A stretch of 6,966 bases of DNA from Actinomycetes bacterium (lineage in GTDB: Bacteria > Actinomycetota > Actinomycetes > Nanopelagicales > Nanopelagicaceae). The notes under the pieces were generated by a model. It worked only from the letters and a program-made list of their open reading frames with translations, made no database searches and was not told where the DNA came from. The DNA lies in NCBI GenBank assembly GCA_014190175.1, contig BJFZ01000059.1:1-6966 (forward strand), written 5' to 3'. The position numbers and the translations under genes were made by a program. Shown piece after piece: positions 1-6,217 of this stretch (positions are counted from its first letter, which is position 1; the number at the start of each line of letters is the position of its first letter).

Positions 1-1
1 G

Positions 2-361
2 GCTCAAAAGTTGTACGATGAAGGCCCTAACTATGCTGCAGGCTGGAACTGTGGTCAGAATGAAGAGGATGCTAAGACCGTACAATGGATCGTGGAGAGA
101 TTAACTAGCACATGGAGTGGGGGTGCCGACTGGGCAGTGGATACCATCCACCATCCCCATGAGGCAAATTACCTAAAATTGGACTGCTCTAAAGCAAAAG
201 CACTCTTGGACTGGCATCCACGATGGCAACTAGAAGGCACACTAAGTGCAATTATAGAATGGTATCGTGCCTATCAAGACGGAAAGAGCATGCGCGAGTT
301 AACGCTCCATCAGATCAACACCTATAACGAAAATTCTCAAAAGAACTGGTCAGGGATGTGA
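2..361 (+). CDS. rfbG: CDP-glucose 4,6-dehydratase, C-terminal part (5' end outside window)
   Basis: This is the last 119 residues of a protein whose family is about 355-360 residues long, so roughly one third is visible and the NAD-binding Rossmann part and catalytic YxxxK lie upstream. The fragment reads in frame from base 2. It opens with the stretch [18 protein letters not shown] followed by [13 protein letters not shown], which matches the C-terminal substrate-binding region of RfbG/DdhB (typically AWNFGPxDEDAKPV). It also has the late family element [16 protein letters not shown]. The enzyme converts CDP-D-glucose to CDP-4-keto-6-deoxy-D-glucose in the cytoplasm, the substrate for RfbH, whose gene starts one base after this stop. 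That neighbour supports the CDP- rather than dTDP-specific assignment. A TTG at base 11 is not a real start, because the family sequence continues upstream of it. Confidence 0.9.
   Translation, partial: AQKLYDEGPNYAAGWNCGQNEEDAKTVQWIVERLTSTWSGGADWAVDTIHHPHEANYLKLDCSKAKALLDWHPRWQLEGTLSAIIEWYRAYQDGKSMRELTLHQINTYNENSQKNWSGM
352..356 (+). promoter_or_regulatory. Shine-Dalgarno for rfbH
   Basis: AGGGA lies six bases before the ATG at 363 and inside the last codons of rfbG, so translation of the two genes is probably coupled. It supports 363 as the rfbH start. Confidence 0.6.
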
Positions 362-362
362 A

Positions 363-1679
363 ATGAATAAGGCAGAACTGAAACAACAAATTTTAGATTT
401 GGTCGAGCGGTATAGCGCCCTACAGTATGCGGAGAAATCCTTCACAGGGGGCGCCGATGTAGTCCCCCCATCTGGCAAGGTCATTGGTGCCCCTGAACTA
501 AAAAATATGGTCGAGGCATCCCTAGACGGATGGCTTACCACAGGGCGATTCAATGAGGCCTTCGAGCAACGCTTAGCCAATTTTATAGGTGTAAAGCATG
601 CACTCACTACTAATTCCGGCTCGTCTGCTAACCTGCTGGCTTTTTCAGCATTAACTTCGCCACAACTCGGTGAGCGCGCTATCAAGCCGGGTGATGAAGT
701 CATTAGTGTTGCCGCCGGTTTCCCAACTACGGTTAATCCCATCCTACAATATGGTGCAGTTCCGGTGTTTGTGGATGTACACATTCCTACTTATAACATC
801 GACCCGGCATTGGTCGAGGCCGCAATATCGGATAAAACTAAAGCAATTATGCTGGCCCATACACTGGGCAATCCTTACGATCTCAACAAGATTGTTCACA
901 TCGCCAAGAAATATAACCTTTGGTTAATCGAAGACTGCTGCGATGCACTTGGATCCACTTACGATGGAAAATCTGTCGGGACCTTCGGTGACATCGGCAC
1001 CCTAAGCTTCTATCCAGCCCACCACATCACCATGGGCGAAGGCGGAGCAGTCTTCACCCAGAATAGTGACTTAAAACGTATCATCGAATCATTTCGTGAC
1101 TGGGGGAGAGATTGTTACTGTCAGCCAGGCAAAGACAACACCTGTGGCAAACGCTTTGGCTGGCAACTCGGCACACTACCATTTGGCTACGATCACAAAT
1201 ACACCTACTCACACCTCGGCTACAATCTCAAGATATCAGATATGCAGGCAGCTTGCGGGTTGGCGCAACTGGACAGGTTGCCAGGATTCATCGAGGCACG
1301 AAAACAAAATTTCAATCTCCTCAAAGATCGATTAAATTCTTGTAATGAATTTTTGATCCTGCCAGAAGCTACGCCTAGTAGCGACCCATCTTGGTTCGGT
1401 TTCCCGATCACAGTTCGAGAATCAACGGGTATCGCGCGGGTCGAGCTACTAAAATATCTTGACCAATACAAAATCGGAACACGCCTACTATTTGCCGGCA
1501 ACCTCACGCGTCAACCATACTTTCAAGGAAAAACATACCGTATTAGTGGAGAGCTTATTAACACTGATATAGTTATGAACAACACCCTCTGGATTGGTGT
1601 GTATCCAGGACTAAACGATGTAATGCTCAATTATATCTGCGACCGGATTGAGACCTTCTTCGGCGTGAGTGGTTGGTAG
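363..1679 (+). CDS. rfbH: CDP-4-dehydro-6-deoxyglucose 3-dehydrase (E1, PMP/[2Fe-2S] enzyme)
   Basis: This 438-residue protein is the full length expected for RfbH/DdhC/AscC. With pyridoxamine 5'-phosphate it removes the C-3 hydroxyl of CDP-4-keto-6-deoxyglucose. The resulting glucoseen is then reduced by a separate flavin/iron-sulfur E3 protein (ddhD/ascD), which is not in this window. The DegT/DnrJ/EryC1 aminotransferase fold is evident: TNSGSSANL (83-91), PLP-contacting Asp191 in [10 protein letters not shown], and [14 protein letters not shown] (215-228). At the position where aminotransferases carry the Schiff-base lysine there is His220, the diagnostic change that makes this a dehydrase rather than a transaminase. 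Cys193, Cys251, Cys253 and Cys261 fit the C-X57-C-X1-C-X7-C iron-sulfur motif known for E1. It starts one base after the rfbG stop. The following reductase gene begins six bases after this TAG and in the same reading frame. Confidence 0.97.
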   Translation: MNKAELKQQILDLVERYSALQYAEKSFTGGADVVPPSGKVIGAPELKNMVEASLDGWLTTGRFNEAFEQRLANFIGVKHALTTNSGSSANLLAFSALTSPQLGERAIKPGDEVISVAAGFPTTVNPILQYGAVPVFVDVHIPTYNIDPALVEAAISDKTKAIMLAHTLGNPYDLNKIVHIAKKYNLWLIEDCCDALGSTYDGKSVGTFGDIGTLSFYPAHHITMGEGGAVFTQNSDLKRIIESFRDWGRDCYCQPGKDNTCGKRFGWQLGTLPFGYDHKYTYSHLGYNLKISDMQAACGLAQLDRLPGFIEARKQNFNLLKDRLNSCNEFLILPEATPSSDPSWFGFPITVRESTGIARVELLKYLDQYKIGTRLLFAGNLTRQPYFQGKTYRISGELINTDIVMNNTLWIGVYPGLNDVMLNYICDRIETFFGVSGW

Positions 1680-1685
1680 TGCCTC

Positions 1686-2729
1686 GTGCAAAACAAACTG
1701 GCAGAAGATCTCAATAATATCCTTGATCGCGGGGAAAAACTCTGGCCCGATCTCAAGGATTCTCGATTCTTCATCACTGGAGGCACCGGATTCATCGGTA
1801 CCTGGCTGTTGGAGAGTTTTGTCTGGTTAAATGATCGCTTAGATCTAAACATGAGCGCTCTCATACTGACACGAGATGCTGATGCCTTCGGCAAGAAAGC
1901 ACCTCATCTGACGCACCACCCTAGCATTGAGCTATTACAAGGTGACATAAGAACTTTCACCTGCCCAGAAAAGGAGTTTTCATTTGTCATTCATGGTGCC
2001 GCCGATGCCAGCGCCCAGTTAAATGCAGAAAATCCCATCCTCATGTTTGATACGATCGTTGAGGGAACACGAAGAGCACTCAATATTGCAGTCCGATCCA
2101 ATGCGAAAAAATTTCTCCTCCTAAGCTCAGGTGCAGTATATGGTGAACAACCGCCTCACATATCTCATATCTCTGAATCAGACATCAACGGTCCAAATTG
2201 CTCCAGTGCAGAGTCTGCTTATGCAGAAGGAAAGCGTGCTGCAGAGATGCTGTGCACCTTGTATTCAAAACAACATGGAATTGAAACAATGCTGGCCCGT
2301 TGCTTTGCTTTTGTCGGCCCTTATTTGCCACTAGATCGGCACTTTGCTATCGGCAATTTCATCCGCGATGCTATGGCTAAAAATACAATTTCTATTAGTG
2401 GTGATGGTACACCATACCGTTCTTACCTGTATGCGGCCGATCTGACTCTGTGGCTATGGACAGTTCTGCTACGCGGTCAAGTGACTCGTCCCTACAACAT
2501 TGGTTCGAGCCAAGCCCTCAGCATTATCGAACTCGCTACACTCGTCAACACAACGCTTAGTGGCAAAGGCATATACATCAAGCAGCAACCTCAGTCAGTC
2601 GATATACCTAAACGGTATGTACCTTCCGTAAAACGTGCTGAGACTGAACTTGGCCTTACACAAACTACTACCTTGGAACAGGCAATCATAAAAACTGCCC
2701 ACTGGTATGGATGGGAACAATCCTCATGA
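1686..2729 (+). CDS. NAD(P)-dependent extended-SDR sugar reductase/epimerase, probably acting on a CDP-3,6-dideoxyhexose
   Basis: This 347-residue protein of the NAD-dependent epimerase/dehydratase family has a Rossmann motif TGGTGFIG at 31-38, the LLLSSGAVYG element with Ser148 (144-153), and the catalytic pair Tyr179/Lys183 (YAEGK). A substrate-binding half follows with GDGTPYRSYLY at 239-249 and PYNIGS at 269-274. The start is GTG at 1686: a stop lies in frame just upstream, and the next in-frame ATG would remove the nucleotide-binding motif. The Shine-Dalgarno is poor, so translation probably depends on ribosomes finishing rfbH. Its place between rfbH and a two-carbon-transferring ThDP enzyme suggests a ketone reductase on a CDP-4-keto-3,6-dideoxyhexose or on its branched product, as YerF does in yersiniose synthesis. 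CDP-abequose/paratose synthases (RfbJ/RfbS type) are alternatives. The fold is certain; the exact substrate is inferred from context. Confidence 0.85.
   Translation: MQNKLAEDLNNILDRGEKLWPDLKDSRFFITGGTGFIGTWLLESFVWLNDRLDLNMSALILTRDADAFGKKAPHLTHHPSIELLQGDIRTFTCPEKEFSFVIHGAADASAQLNAENPILMFDTIVEGTRRALNIAVRSNAKKFLLLSSGAVYGEQPPHISHISESDINGPNCSSAESAYAEGKRAAEMLCTLYSKQHGIETMLARCFAFVGPYLPLDRHFAIGNFIRDAMAKNTISISGDGTPYRSYLYAADLTLWLWTVLLRGQVTRPYNIGSSQALSIIELATLVNTTLSGKGIYIKQQPQSVDIPKRYVPSVKRAETELGLTQTTTLEQAIIKTAHWYGWEQSS
2713..2716 (+). promoter_or_regulatory. Shine-Dalgarno favouring the start at 2726
   Basis: GGGA sits nine bases before the ATG at 2726. The alternative in-frame ATG at 2711 has no properly spaced purine-rich site. 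An ATG at 2726 also gives the ATGA stop-start overlap typical of coupled genes and an N-terminus (MKIKVAEYLARRI) that fits the start of the ThDP-enzyme fold. Confidence 0.45.
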
Positions 2730-4543
2730 AAATTAAAGTAGCTGAATATCTAGCAAGGCGCATTGCTGAGGCAGGCGTCCATCACGTGTTTATGGTTTCC
2801 GGTGGTGGCGCCATGCACCTAAATGATGCTATCGGGAAAAATAAAAACCTTGAATACGTTTGCAATCACCATGAACAAGCTTGCGCGATTGCTGTTGAAG
2901 GTTACTCTCGGGTGACGGGCAATCTGGGCGTAGCTGTCGTCACCAGTGGTCCGGGTGGCACAAACACGATTACTGGCGTGTTAGGGCTATGGCTAGACTC
3001 CATCCCGGGAATGTTCATTTCTGGACAGATTAGATATAGCACTACAGTTGAGAGTACAGGGCTTCCACTTCGTCAGCTCGGCGACCAAGAAGCCAATATC
3101 ATCGCTATTGTCCGATCAATAACTAAATATGCTGCGATGGTGCGCGACCCCAAGAGCATTCGTTATCACTTTGAAAAATCTCTTTATCTTGCACGGAGTG
3201 GGCGGCCTGGCCCGGTTTGGTTAGACATTCCCATCGATGTCCAGGCCGCCATGATTGATGAGGACGAGTTACTCCCCTACAATCCGGCAGAAGATCAGGT
3301 CTGTTTCGACTTGAAAGTAGTTAAGGAACAAGCAGCGATTATTATTGAACATATTCGCTCAGCAGAGCGGCCAGTATTTCTGGCTGGTAACGGCATTCGC
3401 CTTGCTGGAGCCATGGACCTCTTTCATGAGGTGATCGACTTACTCGGTGTGCCCGTACAAACTGGCATGGGTGGTAATGATGTTATTCATTCCGACCACC
3501 CACTATTTTGTGGTCGCCCCAGTGTCACAGGAGACCGATCGAGCAATTTCATTATCCAGAATTCCGATCTCCTCCTGACAATCGGAGTTCGACTTGGAGT
3601 CAGAACTGTCTCATACCTATTTAAGGCATTCGCTCGTGCCGCATACAAAATCATCGTTGATGTCGACCCTGCCGAACTCAAGAAACCAACTATATTCCCT
3701 GATATGCCGGTGCATTGTGACGCCAAAATATTACTGAATGAAATGGCACAGCAACTGCGTGGTAAACCGATATTGCACAAGAAGAGCTGGATTAATTGGT
3801 GTCACGAAAGACGACTCCGCTACCCCAGTGTCACCTCCGAATGGCGGGAACAGAAGGATTATGTCAATTCATTCCATTTCGTAGATATTCTCTCTGATCA
3901 ATTATCTTCCGATGACATTATTGTTCTTGCCAATGGAGCGGCAAATACCTGCACTTTCCAGTCCATCAAGCTCAAGAAAGGGCAGCGTCTATTCACCAAC
4001 ACAGGCTGCGCTGCGATGGGTTATGACCTACCTGCTGCGATTGGAGCGTGCTTTGCCCACAACCGAAAACAAATTATATGCATCGCTGGTGATGGAAGCA
4101 TCCAGATGAATATTCAAGAACTACAGACTATTGTTCACCACAATCTGCCAATCAAAATTTTTCTGCTCAACAACAATGGCTATACCTCCATACGGTTAAC
4201 TCAGGATGCCTATTTCCCAGGAGGGTATGTCGCAGCTGACCCAAGTAGTGGCGTAACTTTTCCAGATATTCAAAAAATTTGTGCTGCTTACGGCATCCAG
4301 TCTAATCAGGTCAAAAATCACGACGAACTATTAGAAAAAATTCTCCAAATATTAGCTATACCGGGACCAGCTCTATGCGAGATCATGATGGCCCCTGATC
4401 AACCACTATTTCCAAAACTAGCATCAGAGGTGAGACCTGACGGCACTATGGTTTCAAAGCCACTTGAAGACATGTACCCATTTCTTGATCGTGAAGAATT
4501 TCTTGAAAATATGCTTATTGAACCTTGGAATAATAATAAATAA
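2726..4543 (+). CDS. Acetolactate-synthase-like thiamine diphosphate enzyme, probable YerE-type two-carbon transferase
   Basis: This 605-residue protein has the three-domain layout of the acetohydroxyacid synthase/pyruvate oxidase family. The N-terminal domain carries the ThDP-activating Glu50 in CNHHEQACAIAVEGYSR (46-62) and the TSGPGGTNTITG stretch (73-84). The central domain covers about 200-340. The C-terminal ThDP domain has GDGSIQMNIQEL (455-466) and Asn482-Asn483, so Asp456 and Asn483 are 27 residues apart, as expected for the metal/diphosphate ligands. The C-terminus EDMYPFLDREEF is, from memory, typical of homologues in O-antigen loci rather than of housekeeping IlvB. Given its place behind rfbG-rfbH and a reductase, the likely role is decarboxylating pyruvate and adding the acetyl unit to the C-4 ketone of CDP-4-keto-3,6-dideoxyglucose, the reaction known for the flavoenzyme YerE. 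No regulatory AHAS subunit gene follows, which argues against branched-chain amino acid synthesis. Another acyl acceptor cannot be excluded. Confidence 0.85.
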   Translation: MKIKVAEYLARRIAEAGVHHVFMVSGGGAMHLNDAIGKNKNLEYVCNHHEQACAIAVEGYSRVTGNLGVAVVTSGPGGTNTITGVLGLWLDSIPGMFISGQIRYSTTVESTGLPLRQLGDQEANIIAIVRSITKYAAMVRDPKSIRYHFEKSLYLARSGRPGPVWLDIPIDVQAAMIDEDELLPYNPAEDQVCFDLKVVKEQAAIIIEHIRSAERPVFLAGNGIRLAGAMDLFHEVIDLLGVPVQTGMGGNDVIHSDHPLFCGRPSVTGDRSSNFIIQNSDLLLTIGVRLGVRTVSYLFKAFARAAYKIIVDVDPAELKKPTIFPDMPVHCDAKILLNEMAQQLRGKPILHKKSWINWCHERRLRYPSVTSEWREQKDYVNSFHFVDILSDQLSSDDIIVLANGAANTCTFQSIKLKKGQRLFTNTGCAAMGYDLPAAIGACFAHNRKQIICIAGDGSIQMNIQELQTIVHHNLPIKIFLLNNNGYTSIRLTQDAYFPGGYVAADPSSGVTFPDIQKICAAYGIQSNQVKNHDELLEKILQILAIPGPALCEIMMAPDQPLFPKLASEVRPDGTMVSKPLEDMYPFLDREEFLENMLIEPWNNNK

Positions 4544-4571
4544 TGTCCACAGAATTCTTATCAAACTCATC

Positions 4572-4599
4572 TTGGGTTTATGAAACTTTAGATTAGAAT
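4572..4599 (+). promoter_or_regulatory. Weak sigma70-like promoter candidate for the right module
   Basis: TTGGGT (4572-4577) and TAGAAT (4594-4599) are 16 bases apart. The -10 box differs from TATAAT at one base, but the -35 box matches TTGACA only in its first three. Its position in the sole intergenic gap, upstream of a gene with its own good Shine-Dalgarno, makes it plausible. In AT-rich DNA such pairs also occur by chance. Confidence 0.25.
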
Positions 4600-4728
4600 C
4601 TCCTTATGCTTGGCAGAAGAATCAAGTAAAGACCTAATAAAGCAGAGTACATTACTTAGAAACAAAGATTACTAGCAGTGGCAGCAATACATAACGATTC
4701 AACTGGAATCTTTTATTACGAGAAAACT

Positions 4729-4733
4729 AGGAG
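4729..4733 (+). promoter_or_regulatory. Shine-Dalgarno for the aldolase gene
   Basis: AGGAG lies six bases before the ATG at 4740, the best ribosome site among the complete genes here. It forms half of a perfect 10-base palindrome, AGGAGCTCCT (4729-4738). With no loop this cannot fold on itself as a hairpin, so it is probably incidental. A TAG in frame at 4728 rules out a longer N-terminus. Confidence 0.7.
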
Positions 4734-4739
4734 CTCCTG

Positions 4740-5552
4740 ATGAACACAATTGAACGACAAATGGTTGAAATTCTAGTTGATCTAAAAACAAGACACCATG
4801 TCATAGGCGTGAAAGCGGAATTTGAGGCGGAAGGCACGCGCCTTGAAGAGGCAATGCGTTTAAAGGAGGTCATCAGTGCTGCACAGCTGGGCCTTACGCT
4901 CAAAATCGGCGGGTGCGAAGCGATACGTGATATGTATGAAGCCCGTATTCTTGGTGTTAGCAGAATAGTAGCCCCGATGGTAGAGACACCTTATGCGCTT
5001 AAAAAATTTCTTGCTGCAATTAAGCTCTCATTTCCAGAGGATGAGAGAGGCCAGATTAAGTTTGCGATTAATATTGAAACGGTTACCGCATGGAAAAACC
5101 TCGATGAGATGCTGGCCTTACCTCAAATTAAGGAATTAGATGGTGTCGTAATAGGGCGCGTGGATATGAGTGGTTCTATCGGGTTAAATCGTGATGATGT
5201 AAATGGTGAAGATATATTCGAGATCACAAAGGATATCGTAACCAAAACTTATGCAAAGGGTCTGATTACTGCCATAGGTGGGGGAGTATCTGCTGATACA
5301 TTATCATTCTTGAGAAGAATGCCTAAAAACTCAATTAACTACTATGAAACTCGCAAGGTAATTTTTGAATGTCCTGGGGCGCTTTCTGGTGGCTCAGAAG
5401 AAGGAGTTCTAAAAGCAGTATATTTCGAATTGCTATGGTTGAAAAACAAACGAGATTTCTACGGAACAATATTTAAAGAAGATGAAAAAAGAATTGAAAT
5501 GTTAGAAGCTCGTTACACAAGTGCCATGGAAAAATACGGGATCATTAGATGA
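4740..5552 (+). CDS. HpcH/HpaI (CitE-like) aldolase family protein
   Basis: This 270-residue TIM-barrel protein belongs to the HpcH/HpaI aldolase/citrate lyase family, whose members make or break carbon-carbon bonds using pyruvate, oxaloacetate or acyl-CoA enolates held by a divalent metal. Recognisable family elements are LGVSRIVAPMVET (71-83), FAINIET with Glu113 (108-114), and VVIGRVDMSGSIG with Asp142 (136-148), the two expected metal ligands. IGGGVSADTL (179-188) and NYYETRKVIFE (200-210) look like the last two barrel strands. Differences from biochemically known members: the position of the catalytic arginine after strand 3 appears to be Lys55 (LTLKIGG), and no histidine is seen where HpaI has its EHA motif (here EFEAEG, 27-32). 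This looks like a divergent subfamily, so the substrate cannot be read from the sequence. The stop overlaps the SDR start by ATGA, and with the downstream cyclase the setting suggests synthesis of a 3-deoxy-2-keto acid type precursor. It could instead be a lyase. Confidence 0.8.
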   Translation: MNTIERQMVEILVDLKTRHHVIGVKAEFEAEGTRLEEAMRLKEVISAAQLGLTLKIGGCEAIRDMYEARILGVSRIVAPMVETPYALKKFLAAIKLSFPEDERGQIKFAINIETVTAWKNLDEMLALPQIKELDGVVIGRVDMSGSIGLNRDDVNGEDIFEITKDIVTKTYAKGLITAIGGGVSADTLSFLRRMPKNSINYYETRKVIFECPGALSGGSEEGVLKAVYFELLWLKNKRDFYGTIFKEDEKRIEMLEARYTSAMEKYGIIR

Positions 5553-6217
5553 AGGGACGTGTTGCACTAATAACTGGGGCATCCAAGGGAATTGGCAAAG
5601 AGATAGCTGAGCTTTTTAAGTTCTCGGGAGCCAAAGTATTAACCCCTTCTCACTCTGAATTGGATCTGGCAAGCAACTCATCGGTCGAATCTTATGCTTC
5701 TTCTTTGACAGGGGGAATTGATATTCTGGTAAATAATGCTGGAATCAATTTACTGGCTGGGCTAGATGAACTTGATCAAGAAGTATTAAAAAAAACACTA
5801 CAAATTAATCTAGTAGCTCCACTCATCCTCACCAAATTGTTAGCAGAAAGAATGAAGTCGAATCGCTATGGCAGAATCGTTAATATTAGTTCGATTTGGA
5901 GCGTAGTTGCTAAGGAAGGGCGACTGGCTTATACAGCAAGTAAGTCAGCTTTAAATGGAGCAACACGAACGTTAGCAGTAGAGCTGGGGGAACACGGGAT
6001 ATTAGTTAATACGATAGCTCCAGGCTACGTTAATACCGAGCTAACCAGTCAAAATAATTCCTCAGAACAGCTTAGATTGATCCGTAATAACATACCACTA
6101 AAAAGATTAGCTGAACCCAATGAGATAGCCCAGATAGCAGCCTTTCTTTGTTCTGAAAAAAATTCGTATATGACTGGACAGGTATTAGTAGCTGATGGAG
6201 GTTATGTATGCAGATAA
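5549..6217 (+). CDS. FabG-like short-chain dehydrogenase/reductase
   Basis: This 222-residue classical SDR is slightly shorter than the usual 240-250. It has the nucleotide motif TGASKGIG (9-16), NNAG (62-65), and a complete catalytic tetrad Asn87, Ser115, Tyr128, Lys132 (YTASK), with the usual 13-residue Ser-Tyr spacing. The IAPGYVNTEL element (157-166) and the C-terminal TGQVLVADGG (209-218) are also typical. It reduces a ketone or oxidises an alcohol with NAD(P)H/NAD(P)+ in the cytoplasm. The sequence resembles FabG, but nothing else for fatty-acid synthesis is nearby. Overlaps of 4 bases with the aldolase gene and 10 bases with the cyclase gene tie it to those enzymes, so I infer a reductase for a cyclic or open-chain keto sugar acid. 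The start at 5549 is set by the ATGA overlap, with a weak GGGA (5538-5541) seven bases before it. Confidence 0.88.
   Translation: MKGRVALITGASKGIGKEIAELFKFSGAKVLTPSHSELDLASNSSVESYASSLTGGIDILVNNAGINLLAGLDELDQEVLKKTLQINLVAPLILTKLLAERMKSNRYGRIVNISSIWSVVAKEGRLAYTASKSALNGATRTLAVELGEHGILVNTIAPGYVNTELTSQNNSSEQLRLIRNNIPLKRLAEPNEIAQIAAFLCSEKNSYMTGQVLVADGGYVCR
6197..6201 (+). promoter_or_regulatory. Shine-Dalgarno inside the SDR gene, fixes the cyclase start
   Basis: GGAGG lies six bases before ATG 6208 and is part of the last codons of the SDR (ADGG). It selects 6208 over the ATG at 6204, which is in another frame, and gives a 10-base overlap with the SDR gene. Confidence 0.75.

Larger units (their letters stand above)
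4544..4739 (+). other. AT-rich intergenic joint between two sugar-biosynthesis modules
   Basis: This is the only non-coding stretch of any length here, separating the CDP-dideoxyhexose genes from the aldolase-SDR-cyclase genes. Line 4561-4620 has 21 G/C in 60. I see no convincing gene, tRNA, insertion-sequence end or strong terminator. A weak promoter-like pair lies at 4572-4599, and a small 5-bp hairpin (GATTC/GAATC, 4696-4710) is followed by TTTT. It may be a recombination joint and the site of an internal promoter. Confidence 0.6.

Noticed and set aside
350..784. Open frame of 144 codons on the minus strand inside rfbH
   Set aside because: It lies fully opposite a strongly conserved, motif-complete gene, has no recognisable protein features, and looks like a chance frame.
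1220..1894. Two further minus-strand frames opposite the end of rfbH and the start of the SDR
   Set aside because: Both are antisense to conserved coding sequence, with low-complexity translations and no supporting ribosome site or motif.
2711..2725. Longer N-terminus for the ThDP enzyme starting at ATG 2711
   Set aside because: It adds five residues with no properly spaced Shine-Dalgarno. ATG 2726 has GGGA at nine bases and the ATGA overlap.
3487..3780. Minus-strand frame opposite the ThDP enzyme's central domain
   Set aside because: It overlaps a full-length conserved gene and encodes nothing recognisable.
2726..4543. Housekeeping acetolactate synthase large subunit (ilvB/ilvI)
   Set aside because: The ThDP motifs fit, but there is no small-subunit gene or ilv neighbour, and the gene is embedded in a CDP-sugar operon with a C-terminus typical of polysaccharide-locus homologues.
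4693..4713. Small hairpin GATTC-AACTG-GAATC followed by TTTT as a rho-independent terminator
   Set aside because: The stem has only 5 base pairs with two G/C pairs and a mismatch just outside, and the T run is short. It is too weak to call and sits close to the aldolase ribosome site.
5549..6217. fabG of fatty-acid synthesis
   Set aside because: The fold and motifs are FabG-like, but no fab or acp genes are nearby and the gene overlaps aldolase and cyclase genes on both sides.
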